Below, in pieces: positions 43,534 through 51,015 of a stretch of 64,000 nucleotides of DNA. The first letter of the stretch is position 1. Each line of letters opens with the position of its first letter. Source of the stretch: an uncultured Mycoplasmatota bacterium (GTDB lineage Bacteria > Bacillota_I > Bacilli_A > RF39 > UBA660); NCBI GenBank assembly GCA_900548695.1, contig URLC01000003.1, forward strand, positions 62,001 to 126,000. The letters run 5' to 3'. The position numbers and the translations under genes were made by a program. The notes under the pieces are model-generated. The model did not search any database, was not told the origin of the DNA, and saw only the letters and a list, made by a program, of their open reading frames with translations.

Positions 43534-45066
43534 TTATCTTTCTTTTTGTTCTTTTTTTATTTGAGAGATAAATTCTTCTACTTTAAGGGAAATAGTCTCA
43601 TCACTTCCATATCTGCGATAACTTACTAAATTATTATCACGTTCACTATCTCCAATTATTAGTGTATATGGATTTTTCATGATATTACTTTGTCTTAATT
43701 TCTTATTCATAGATTCTTTGCTATTATCATATTCTACTCTAATTTCTTCCTCTTCTAAGAGATTTTTTAGTTTTTGACAATATTTATCATGATATTTCAT
43801 ATTTACAGGAATGATATTAACTTGAACTGGACTTAACCATAATGGTAGTACTCCTTTAAATTGTTCTAGTAATAGCACTAAAAATCTTTCATAAGATCCT
43901 AAGACTGCACGATGAACCATTACAGGTGATACTTTTTCACCATTTTCATCTACATAAAATAAATTAAATCTTTTAGGAGTTGAAAAATCTAGTTGAACTG
44001 TTGGTATTTGGATTTCTCTTCCTAAGGCATCTTTAAACATGAAATCTAATTTAGGCCCATAAAGAGCTGCTTCTCCTTCACAACGCTTTGCATTTAAACC
44101 TAATTCATCTGATATTTCTTGAAGAATTTGTTCACATAAATCCCAATCTTCTTTATTGCCAATATATTTTTCAGGATGTGATTTATCTCTTACTGATAAG
44201 GATACCCAATTATTTTCCCATAGACCCATTCTAGAATAAAAATCTTTAATTAAATTACACATATTGATAACTTCAGATTTTACTTGATCTACTCTGCAAA
44301 ATGAATGTCCATCTTCTACAGTAATAGCATAAACTCTAGATAGTCCACTGACTGCTCCTTGCAATTCAGCTCGATATTGTTTGTCTGATTCCATATATCT
44401 AATTGGTAAGTCCTTATAGCTTCTTAATTTTGAAGCGTAAATCTGAGTATGATGTGGACACTGAACTGGTTTTAAAACAAATTCATGACCCTTTGGTGAT
44501 GAAACCCGAAACAACTCTTCATTAAATTTATTGGCATGTCCTGAAGTTTCAAATAATGATATATCTGCTAAAGCAGGACAACTAACTTTTTGAAATCCAT
44601 ATTTTCTACAAACTCGTTCTATTTCTTTTTGCAGTTCATCTTTTACAATAGTTCCTCTTGGTGTATATAGTGGTAAACCTGGACCTATATAATCTGAAAA
44701 ACAAAATAAGTCTAGGTCTTTTCCAATCTTACGATGATCTCTTTTCTTAGCTTCTTCTAAAAACGCATTATAAACAGTTAAATCTTCTAAACTTCTAAAC
44801 GCTTTACCAGATATTCTAGTAACCATTTCCCTTTTTACATCACCATTATAATAAACACCACTAATTCTAATTAACTTTACATAAATATTTTTGTTTAATT
44901 TGTGAATTTTATTTTCTAAATCTGAGAAGTCATTTTCACTTACTACATCATCTATTTTAAATTCATAATAAAATTCATCATCATTACTAGATAAACTATC
45001 TAGTCTAATATTTTGATATTGTTCTTGAATTACTCTTTTTAATAATTCACTTGCTTCTTGATTCAT
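43534..45066 (-). CDS. thrS: Threonyl-tRNA synthetase, compact form
   Basis: This class II synthetase charges tRNA-Thr. The catalytic core is intact: KPVQCPHHTQIY (zinc Cys), ITVEDGHSFC (zinc His), PTVQLDFSTPKRFNL, and PVMVHRAVLGSYERFLVLLL (motif 3). The C-terminal anticodon-binding domain ends near 500. At 510 residues it is about 130 shorter than the usual 640. The N-terminal TGS domain and the editing-domain HxxxH motif are absent; only a tail of the editing region (VKLIRISGVYYNGDVKREM) remains. Expression is under a T-box, with two Thr-rich mini-ORFs upstream. Confidence 0.93.
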   Translation of the reverse strand: MNQEASELLKRVIQEQYQNIRLDSLSSNDDEFYYEFKIDDVVSENDFSDLENKIHKLNKNIYVKLIRISGVYYNGDVKREMVTRISGKAFRSLEDLTVYNAFLEEAKKRDHRKIGKDLDLFCFSDYIGPGLPLYTPRGTIVKDELQKEIERVCRKYGFQKVSCPALADISLFETSGHANKFNEELFRVSSPKGHEFVLKPVQCPHHTQIYASKLRSYKDLPIRYMESDKQYRAELQGAVSGLSRVYAITVEDGHSFCRVDQVKSEVINMCNLIKDFYSRMGLWENNWVSLSVRDKSHPEKYIGNKEDWDLCEQILQEISDELGLNAKRCEGEAALYGPKLDFMFKDALGREIQIPTVQLDFSTPKRFNLFYVDENGEKVSPVMVHRAVLGSYERFLVLLLEQFKGVLPLWLSPVQVNIIPVNMKYHDKYCQKLKNLLEEEEIRVEYDNSKESMNKKLRQSNIMKNPYTLIIGDSERDNNLVSYRRYGSDETISLKVEEFISQIKKEQKER

Positions 45067-45088
45067 ATTGATAACCTTCTTTCTATTA

Positions 45089-45133
45089 TTACTTTTTGGG
45101 GGATAATATAGTTGTCGTGTTGCCGTCTGTCAT
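45089..45133 (-). CDS. 14-codon Thr-rich upstream ORF between the thrS T-box and thrS
   Basis: MTDGNTTTILSPKK has four Thr codons in 14 (ACA, ACG, ACA, ACT), with an AAAGGAG site nine bases upstream, directly after the T-box terminator. Its position matches the Val-containing ORF in front of valS. It is likely translated on read-through transcripts. A second, translational threonine check on thrS is inferred. Confidence 0.45.
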   Translation of the reverse strand: MTDGNTTTILSPKK

Positions 45134-45152
45134 TTTTACCATCTCCTTTCAT

Positions 45153-45360
45153 AAAAAAAGAATGATACCTTAAAGGAGTGCATAATGCACGGTACCATCC
45201 TTACTTTTTCTTCATTGTATAACCGAATATTCGGGCTATTCCTTTCGGGAGCAACTAATAGGTAGTAACTATTAAAAATATTTATTATCTTCCACCAACT
45301 GATAACTCTCTTTAAAATATATTTTAATAATCTTGTCCTATATTATTGTTTTTTTACTAT
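45153..45360 (-). promoter_or_regulatory. T-box leader of thrS
   Basis: The T-box AAGGATGGTACCGTGC (45187-45202, minus strand) lies before a terminator in which GATGGTACC pairs with GGTATCATT, then TTTTTTT (45153-45159). Stem I contains AGAGAG, GGTGGAA and a TTACTACC segment where ACT or ACC is a candidate threonine specifier. Uncharged tRNA-Thr should favour the antiterminator and thrS transcription. Confidence 0.85.
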
Positions 45361-45391
45361 TCATAGTATATCACTCATTTGTAAATAAAAT

Positions 45392-45422
45392 AAGTCTATT
45401 ACGCATTATTGTAATAGACTTA
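45392..45422 (-). terminator. Hairpin/terminator between the 26-residue ORF and the thrS T-box
   Basis: AAGTCTATTAC / GTAATAGACTT, an 11-bp stem with an eight-base loop, followed by ATTTTATTT on the minus strand. Confidence 0.65.
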
Positions 45423-45458
45423 ACACTTTATATATTTTTAGTTAGTTATAACTATATA

Positions 45459-45539
45459 TTAAAGTACGCTAAAACAATCAATAACGTTCATTGATTTTGT
45501 TGTTTTTTGTAAAATTGTCGTTAATTGATTGTTTAACAT
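45459..45539 (-). CDS. 26-residue Thr-rich small ORF with its own promoter
   Basis: MLNNQLTTILQKTTKSMNVI plus DCFSVL follows a perfect promoter and an AAGGAG ribosome site (8 bases upstream). Four of 26 residues are Thr. The coding DNA contains a long inverted repeat: AAACAATCAATTAACG near the start pairs with CGTTATTGATTGTTT near the end, and AATCAAT in the middle can pair with the same 3' arm. The ORF could be an attenuator leader for the thrS region or an unrelated small protein. No homologue recognised. Confidence 0.45.
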   Translation of the reverse strand: MLNNQLTTILQKTTKSMNVIDCFSVL

Positions 45540-45567
45540 AATTTCATCTCCTTCAAAAAGTATTTTC

Positions 45568-45596
45568 ATTATAGCATATTTAGTGTTATTTGTCAA
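45568..45596 (-). promoter_or_regulatory. Consensus promoter upstream of the thrS region
   Basis: TTGACA (45591-45596), 17-base spacer, TATAAT (45568-45573), both boxes perfect. It starts transcription just before the 26-residue ORF. Confidence 0.85.
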
Positions 45597-45607
45597 AATA
45601 GCATACT

Positions 45608-46270
45608 TTATTTTAAATTGTAACTAATATCTATATATTTAAATAACTCTTCATCTTTTATGGTGTTATCTAAACAAATTGTAATCCAGTGCTTTTTATT
45701 CATGTGATAACCCGGAAATATTTTTTTATTATCTACTAGTTTTACAATTTCTTCAGGTGGCATTTTTAAATCAATTATTTCAACTAAATCATTAGATTTT
45801 AAGCCTAATTTTTCTCTAGGGATTGTTAATAGAGCCAAGTACCATTTTTTCGTATCATGGTGTCTAATAATGGCATTGTTAGATTTTTCCCAAAGAAATT
45901 CTAAGTTGCCAGCATATTTTTCTTTTACATATTTAATAACAGATTGAGCTTGTTTGCTTTTAAAAACGTTACGTTCTGTACAGATTGAAATTACATCTTT
46001 TAATATATTTTCATATTCTTCTTTTATTTTACCAATAAAACTTCCTGTAGTATTTTTAATATCTACTGGTAAATATTCTTCCTTGTTTTCTATATCCATG
46101 ATTTTAGAAGTTATTTTAGCAAAATCCGTAATTTCTATATGCACTAAGAAATTATCATTAGATAATCTTTTAGTATAAATATATTTATTATTATTTTTTT
46201 TAAAGCCATAGTCTATTAATTTATTTAACTCTAATTTTTTATTTTCTAATTCTTTTTCTAAACTCCTCAC
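45608..46270 (-). CDS. MmcQ/YjbR-family DNA-binding-like protein
   Basis: The C-terminal half has the YjbR/MmcQ (DUF419) pattern: IIRHHDTKKWYLALLTIPRE, VEIIDLKMPPEEI, IFPGYHMNKKHWITICLD. Members fold like a CyaY-type domain; function is not well defined. The N-terminal 100 residues carry a charged helical region of the type often fused to it. A GTG start is chosen because GGGAG precedes it by eleven bases and no ATG is available. Confidence 0.8.
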   Translation of the reverse strand: MRSLEKELENKKLELNKLIDYGFKKNNNKYIYTKRLSNDNFLVHIEITDFAKITSKIMDIENKEEYLPVDIKNTTGSFIGKIKEEYENILKDVISICTERNVFKSKQAQSVIKYVKEKYAGNLEFLWEKSNNAIIRHHDTKKWYLALLTIPREKLGLKSNDLVEIIDLKMPPEEIVKLVDNKKIFPGYHMNKKHWITICLDNTIKDEELFKYIDISYNLK

Positions 46271-46336
46271 TATTATTCACTCCCAGTAAGTTTATATTTT
46301 ATAATAATATTATATATTATAAAGTAATTAAAACAA

Positions 46337-46361
46337 TAAAAAAACTAACATTTCTGTTAGT
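46337..46361 (-). terminator. Terminator of the tRNA operon
   Basis: CTAACA-GAAA-TGTTAG followed by TTTTTTTATT on the minus strand, just after the tRNA-Thr gene. Confidence 0.9.
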
Positions 46362-46372
46362 GGTTATTCCTA

Positions 46373-46448
<76 letters not shown>

Positions 46449-46450
46449 AG

Positions 46451-46537
46451 TGGTGCCTGTATCCGGACTTGAACCGGAACTCTATTGCTAGAAGCAGATT
46501 TTGAGTCTGCCGCGTCTACCAATTCCGCCATACAGGC
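46451..46537 (-). tRNA. tRNA-Leu (CAA)
   Basis: 87 bases including encoded CCA, with a long variable arm as expected for class II tRNA. The acceptor GCCTGTA pairs with TACAGGC. The anticodon arm GCAGA-CTCAAAA-TCTGC gives CAA. It sits two bases from tRNA-Thr, so both are cut from one transcript. Confidence 0.95.
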
Positions 46538-46631
46538 ATTACATATTAGATTATATCATACTTAGTTCTTTTTTTTCTAGAACTTTTTTACTTTTTTTAT
46601 AGTTTTTGATATAATTTTTTTGGTGATATAG

Positions 46632-47078
46632 ATGAAAAAGGTAATTAATCCCTTTACTCCAGGGGCTGTTATTATGCCAAATGGAGAAATTATTACAATG
46701 AATAACAAAAATCATGCTCCTTTTTTTCAAGATATATTAAAACGAGAATTTGAAAAAATTGGAGTTAATGCTATAGAAATACAAAATGAAGATAATTTAG
46801 CAAGATTAAGTAGGTTATTATTAAAACAATTTCAAATTCTACCTTATCAGGGTTGTTCTTCAGGTGATAGAAAATATCATGGTGGTATGCTATTTATCAA
46901 TTCTGTTGATCAATTAACTGATGAACAATTATCTACCATTATAGATTTCTATAGTCATGTTAGTGCTAAATATCAGATGGATATTTGGCAAACTTCGTTT
47001 GATGATTGTAATGATAAGATTATTAGTTTAGGTGAACTTTATGAAGAAATATTAAATAGATCTACTAAAAATAAGTAG
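46632..47078 (+). CDS. Unknown 148-residue protein
   Basis: A soluble protein with no signal peptide. It starts KKVINPFTPGAVIMPNGEII, later DILKREFEKIGV, and an internal GCSSGDRKYHGGMLFINSVD. The MPNGEII start suggests a display or strand-loop unit, but I recognise no family. A TATAAT-type box and GGTGATATAG site precede the ATG. It is a single plus-strand gene between the divergent tRNA unit and scpB. Confidence 0.6.
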   Translation: MKKVINPFTPGAVIMPNGEIITMNNKNHAPFFQDILKREFEKIGVNAIEIQNEDNLARLSRLLLKQFQILPYQGCSSGDRKYHGGMLFINSVDQLTDEQLSTIIDFYSHVSAKYQMDIWQTSFDDCNDKIISLGELYEEILNRSTKNK

Positions 47079-47088
47079 GTCTATTTTA
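47054..47088. terminator. Bidirectional terminator between 46632 gene and scpB
   Basis: AATAGATCTACT / AGTAGGTCTATT with one mismatch, T-rich on both sides. Confidence 0.7.
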
Positions 47089-47658
47089 ATTTTCCTTATA
47101 TTTAGAAGTATATAAGTCACTTTCTTCTTCTAGTTCTTCTTCACTTTTCTCAATATATTTTTCCATATCTGGCAACTCTTCGATACTACTTAAACCAAAA
47201 TAATCTAAAAAGTCGTTTGTTGTCTCATATAGAATAGGCCTTCCTGGTAAATCACTTCGTCCTGATTCTTTTATTAAGCCTTTAGCAACTAGTTTTCTAA
47301 TCATTTGACTACTGCTTACCCCTCTAACCTTATCTACTTCTACTCTAGTCATAGGTTCATTATAAGCAATAATTGCAAGTGTTTCTAAAGCAGCCTGACT
47401 TAATACATTCGTCTCTGGGTTTTCCAATAATTTTTGGTAATATTCTCTATGCTCAAACTTAGTAGTTAATTTAAATCTATTACCTAAAAAGTCAATTCTT
47501 AATCCCCTATCTTCTTTTTCATAAGAATGTTTTAAGTCTTTTACTAAGTCTTTTGATTCTTCTTCTGATATTTCTAAAACTTCTTCTATTTGATCTAGAG
47601 TCAATCCATCTTCTCCTACTACAAATAATAATCCTTCTAATACTGCTTTATTTTTCAT
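47086..47658 (-). CDS. scpB: Segregation and condensation protein B
   Basis: ScpB joins ScpA and SMC in the condensin complex that compacts and separates chromosomes. The 190-residue protein has the two winged-helix layout: KAVLEGLLFVVGEDGLTLDQ at the start and ALETLAIIAYNEPMTRVEVD with VRGVSSSQMIRKLVAKGLI and GRPILYETTNDFLDYFGL later, all family hallmarks. The ATG at 47658 follows GAGGTG and overlaps scpA by 11 bases, so the pair is coupled. An acidic tail ends it. Confidence 0.95.
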   Translation of the reverse strand: MKNKAVLEGLLFVVGEDGLTLDQIEEVLEISEEESKDLVKDLKHSYEKEDRGLRIDFLGNRFKLTTKFEHREYYQKLLENPETNVLSQAALETLAIIAYNEPMTRVEVDKVRGVSSSQMIRKLVAKGLIKESGRSDLPGRPILYETTNDFLDYFGLSSIEELPDMEKYIEKSEEELEEESDLYTSKYKEN

Positions 47659-48373
47659 TTGGCACCTCACATATTATATCATCAAAATTATTTTTTTGAG
47701 TAATCATTAATTCTTTATTTTTAGCCATTTCTAAAATTGCTAAGAAAGTTGCGACAATATATTCTTTATTAACTATAGGAAATAACTTAAAAAAGGAAAC
47801 TTTTTTCTTGTCTTTTAAAATACTTTTTATTTCTAATCTTCTAGATGAAACACTAATTTCATTAGTAGTTACTTTAGTTTTTAGGGGCTTATTATCTTTT
47901 TTTCTTTCCAGGTATTTTTTAAAAGCTTCTACTAAATCATCTAAAGTAATATCCGATGATAATTTTGTTTCTTCCTCAACGTAATTTTTGATATTTTCAG
48001 GAGACTTAGTATAAATTTCTTTACGAAGTTCTTCTTTTTCTTTTAAAACTTTTGTTATTTCTTTATAGGCTTGATATTCTAATAATCTATTAATAAGATC
48101 TTCTCTTGGATCTATTTCTTCTCCTTCTTCAGCTTCAACTTTAGGATTTGGAAGTAGTAATTTAGATTTTAATTCGATTAATTCGGAAGCCATGATGAGA
48201 TATTCACTAGCAATTTCTAAATTCATTTTTTCTTGTTCTTTTAAATAATCCATATATTGTTTCGTAATTTCTTCAATCTCAATATTCATAATATCCATCT
48301 TACTTTCTTTAATAAGATGTAATAACAAATCTAATGGACCTTCAAATTCATTAATTTTAAATTCTATATTCAT
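47648..48373 (-). CDS. scpA: Segregation and condensation protein A
   Basis: ScpA (kleisin) bridges SMC heads. The N-terminal SMC-binding region starts FKINEFEGPLDLLLHLIKES, followed by ITKQYMDYL and SEYLIMASELIELKSKLLLP, all typical of ScpA. The C-terminal winged-helix domain ends near VATFLAILEMAKNKELMITQ. 241 residues is normal. The start at 48373 follows GGGAAGTGG; the longer frame has a GTG without a site. First gene of scpA-scpB, divergent from the MerR regulator. Confidence 0.95.
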   Translation of the reverse strand: MNIEFKINEFEGPLDLLLHLIKESKMDIMNIEIEEITKQYMDYLKEQEKMNLEIASEYLIMASELIELKSKLLLPNPKVEAEEGEEIDPREDLINRLLEYQAYKEITKVLKEKEELRKEIYTKSPENIKNYVEEETKLSSDITLDDLVEAFKKYLERKKDNKPLKTKVTTNEISVSSRRLEIKSILKDKKKVSFFKLFPIVNKEYIVATFLAILEMAKNKELMITQKNNFDDIICEVPNEK

Positions 48374-48456
48374 ATTACCACTTCCCACTTTATGTCTTTT
48401 TAATTATAACATAAAAGGTTATTGTATGCTATAATGTTATAGATATAAAAAAGTTG

Positions 48457-48487
48457 TTGACTCTCCCCTTAAGGGTAGTGATAGATT
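48457..48487 (+). promoter_or_regulatory. MerR-type promoter/operator with 19-bp spacer
   Basis: TTGACT (48457-48462) and TAGATT (48482-48487) are separated by 19 bases holding the dyad CTCCCCTTAAGGGTAG. An elongated spacer with a central dyad is the mark of MerR-family control, in which the activator bends the DNA. It precedes the MerR gene, so autoregulation is likely. Confidence 0.75.
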
Positions 48488-48510
48488 AAAGCCAAGAAAG
48501 GAGAATTTGT

Positions 48511-49662
48511 ATGTATCAAATTGGAGAATTTTCATATCTATGTGAGGTAACAATTAAAACTTTAAGATATTATGATAAAATTAATCTTTTAAAGCCTGTC
48601 AAGATTGATAATTTTACTGGATATCGATATTATGATGAAAATCAAATCCCTGTATTACAGAAAATAAAAGATTTACAGTTAGCAGGTTTTTCATTAAAAG
48701 AGATTAAAATGTTATTGAATCACGAAGATCAAAGTAAATTAAATGAACAAATAAAAAAAATTGAAAGTGAAAGTTCTAAAAAAATTGAGATACTACAAAA
48801 AATAAAGAAAAATATGAAAAATAAAGATATTGAATTAATCACTAGCCCTAATTTTGTAATGGTAGGAATACTTACTACAATAAAATCTAGAAAGGATATT
48901 CCTAAAGTACTACAAAAAGTGGATAAAATGGTAAAAAAAGAGCACTTTGAAAATTATGATTTTTGTTTTGAAAATTACGAAAAAGGTTATCAAGAAGATA
49001 GTATTAAATGTTTTATTGGTAGAATGTTGCCAGAACATATTTTTAAAAATATTAACCATTTGGCATCATATAAATTAATGACTTATAAAAATAAAAAATT
49101 GAAAATTTTTGACCATAGTAAAATTAAAACTGTTTTACATGCTACTGTTAAAGATAATATTTTAGATACCTATAAAAGTATGGTCGAATTTGCCAATAAA
49201 AATAATATTCAAATACGTGGGTCTTTTCAAGAAGTTTATCATGAAGATAAAGTAGATATTTATGTAGAGGCATATGATTTAAATAAAGAAAATGAAGAGG
49301 AAATACGTCATCGAAAAGAATTGGAAAGCAAAATTAAAAATGTTTATCCAAAAGAGTATATCGGTAAATGGCAACTGGTTGGTGAAATTATTGAACCACC
49401 TTGCTTATTTAATCCTAAGAAAAAACATTATGACTTGGGTATAAAGTATAATTATATAGAACTTTATCGTGATGGTTCTACTAATTTAGAAAATGTTACT
49501 TGGAAAGATCGTTATCTAATCATTCAAGAGGATGGTATTACTTTTTATTCTTATTTATATCAACCTTATAGAAAAGGTCTCACAACTTATATGGATATTT
49601 TAGTCAATCATAAAGAAACAAATGCTAGACCATATCAATACTATTATAAAAAAATTAAGTAA
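48511..49662 (+). CDS. MerR-family regulator with GyrI-like domain and extra C-terminal domain
   Basis: Residues 1-70 are a MerR winged helix (YQIGEFSYLCEVTIKTLRYY, GYRYYDENQIPVLQKIKDLQ). Residues 75-105 form the dimerising coiled coil, and about 108-270 are a GyrI-like effector-binding domain (ending RGSFQEVYHEDKVDIYVEAY). Residues 275-383 are an extra strand-rich domain of unknown family (GKWQLVGEIIEP, TNLENVTWKDRYLIIQ). At 383 residues it is longer than BmrR-type regulators. Start supported by AAAGGAGAA. The downstream RNHCP gene starts 10 bases after its stop. Confidence 0.85.
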   Translation: MYQIGEFSYLCEVTIKTLRYYDKINLLKPVKIDNFTGYRYYDENQIPVLQKIKDLQLAGFSLKEIKMLLNHEDQSKLNEQIKKIESESSKKIEILQKIKKNMKNKDIELITSPNFVMVGILTTIKSRKDIPKVLQKVDKMVKKEHFENYDFCFENYEKGYQEDSIKCFIGRMLPEHIFKNINHLASYKLMTYKNKKLKIFDHSKIKTVLHATVKDNILDTYKSMVEFANKNNIQIRGSFQEVYHEDKVDIYVEAYDLNKENEEEIRHRKELESKIKNVYPKEYIGKWQLVGEIIEPPCLFNPKKKHYDLGIKYNYIELYRDGSTNLENVTWKDRYLIIQEDGITFYSYLYQPYRKGLTTYMDILVNHKETNARPYQYYYKKIK

Positions 49663-49672
49663 GGAGTAACAA

Positions 49673-49978
49673 ATGAAAAGGTTTACGATGCGTGATGAAA
49701 ATTTTATTTGTGATCATTGTCATAAGGAAGTGTTACCTTTAGGCTATACAGCTAGGGATCACTGCCCTTTTTGTCTTTGTTCTAAACATGTTGATATTAT
49801 GCCTGGTGATAGACAGAATACTTGTATGGGTTTACTAAAGCCAATCGGAATTGAAAAATTTAAAGATACTTATAAAATTATTTATCGTTGTGAAAAATGT
49901 GGTGAATTCCATAAAAATATTATGGCTAAAGATGATGATATGAATATGATTATTGAACTTTCTAGACAAATAAATTAA
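49673..49978 (+). CDS. RNHCP-domain zinc-ribbon protein
   Basis: This 101-residue protein matches the RNHCP family: CDHCHKEVLPLGYTARDHCP followed by FCLCSKHVDIMPGDRQNTC and a second pair YRCEKCGEFHKN, giving two zinc sites. The family's role is unclear. It is cotranscribed with the MerR regulator (10-base gap). Ends in a strong terminator. Confidence 0.85.
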   Translation: MKRFTMRDENFICDHCHKEVLPLGYTARDHCPFCLCSKHVDIMPGDRQNTCMGLLKPIGIEKFKDTYKIIYRCEKCGEFHKNIMAKDDDMNMIIELSRQIN

Positions 49979-50001
49979 AACTACACTTGGTGTAGTTTTT
50001 T
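49978..50001. terminator. Terminator after the RNHCP gene
   Basis: AACTACAC-TTG-GTGTAGTT followed by TTTTT on the plus strand; also next to the stop of the convergent kinase-like gene. Confidence 0.85.
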
Positions 50002-50633
50002 TAGTTATATTTATTTTTAATATTTATGATTATCTTTTCTAAATTTTCTTTTAGTTCTTCTAGAGAAGTATTGGTATTTAAAAAATAATCATAAATGGTG
50101 TCTTCTAAATCATAAACTTTAGTTTTTTTAATTCTATTATATTCTTCTTTTGTTACTACACCACTCGTTGTTTCTTGATGTCCATAATGGGGAATTTTAT
50201 TATTTCTCTTATAGGAACGTTCTTCTACTCTTTTTATATTTTCTAAATCACTAGAAAGTAGTCTAATAAAAATGATTGGTAAGTTACGTTTATTCTTAAT
50301 ATAACTTAAATCTTTATAGTTAGATACACTTCTATCTAAAATAATAGAATAATTATTTTTTTCACAATAAGACATTTCATTGAGACAAACTTCATTTATT
50401 ACTTTTCTAACTTCTGGAGTGGCAATTTCTATATTAGGATCTAACCTTTTAACTATATTTCTGACGTAGTCTCCATTTATAAGATACAAATTTAAAGCTT
50501 GGGATAAAAGTTCTGCTACTAAACTCTTACCACTGCCTACTTCTCCAGTTAATAAAACTAGAAATGGTTTATTATACTTCTTTTTTGGATTAAGTCGCTC
50601 TTTTTCAATTATTTTTAGTATTTCTTCTTTCAT
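50001..50633 (-). CDS. P-loop ATP-binding protein (kinase-like, zeta-toxin/AAA type)
   Basis: 210 residues. Walker A is LLTGEVGSGKSLVAELLS near residue 30. A later NYSIILDRSVSNYKD could be the Walker B region, and LPIIFIRLLSSDLENIKRVEERSYKRN resembles the lid of small P-loop kinases. The fold may be a nucleotide-type or zeta-toxin-like kinase, but no specific substrate residues are recognised. It precedes nothing in the same unit and lies 31 bases from the spoVA end. Confidence 0.6.
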   Translation of the reverse strand: MKEEILKIIEKERLNPKKKYNKPFLVLLTGEVGSGKSLVAELLSQALNLYLINGDYVRNIVKRLDPNIEIATPEVRKVINEVCLNEMSYCEKNNYSIILDRSVSNYKDLSYIKNKRNLPIIFIRLLSSDLENIKRVEERSYKRNNKIPHYGHQETTSGVVTKEEYNRIKKTKVYDLEDTIYDYFLNTNTSLEELKENLEKIIINIKNKYN

Positions 50634-50664
50634 GAAATCACCAAAATTATTATATCATGGATTA

Positions 50665-51015
50665 TTAATTTCTAGGTTTAAAAATTAGTGCAAAGATAAA
50701 TGAAAAGATAATAGCAGCAGTTATACCAGTAGCTGTTAAGTCAAACATTCCCATCAATATTCCTAAAATACCATATTCATTAGCCTTATTTAGGGCTCCA
50801 TGAATTAGAGAGTGACCAAAACTAGTGATTGGTATTAAAGCTCCACCACCTACTGTTTTGATGATTTTATCATAGAAACTAAATGAATCTAAAAAGGCTC
50901 CAAAAACTACAAATAAACTAGTAATATGGCCCGGTGTTAATTTAGTATTATCTAAAATGATTTGAGCTATCATACAAATGAAACCACAAAATAGAAAAGA
51001 ATTAATAAGTAACAT
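50665..51015 (-). CDS. spoVAE: Stage V sporulation protein AE (SpoVAE/AEB)
   Basis: A 116-residue membrane protein with SpoVAE marks: ILDNTKLTPGHITSLFVVFG, FYDKIIKTVGGGALIPITSF and GHSLIHGALNKANEYGILGIL. Three to four hydrophobic helices. Part of the channel that loads dipicolinic acid into the forespore. Its ATG overlaps the SpoVAD stop (TAATG). Length and motif order fit the short SpoVAEB type. Confidence 0.9.
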   Translation of the reverse strand: MLLINSFLFCGFICMIAQIILDNTKLTPGHITSLFVVFGAFLDSFSFYDKIIKTVGGGALIPITSFGHSLIHGALNKANEYGILGILMGMFDLTATGITAAIIFSFIFALIFKPRN

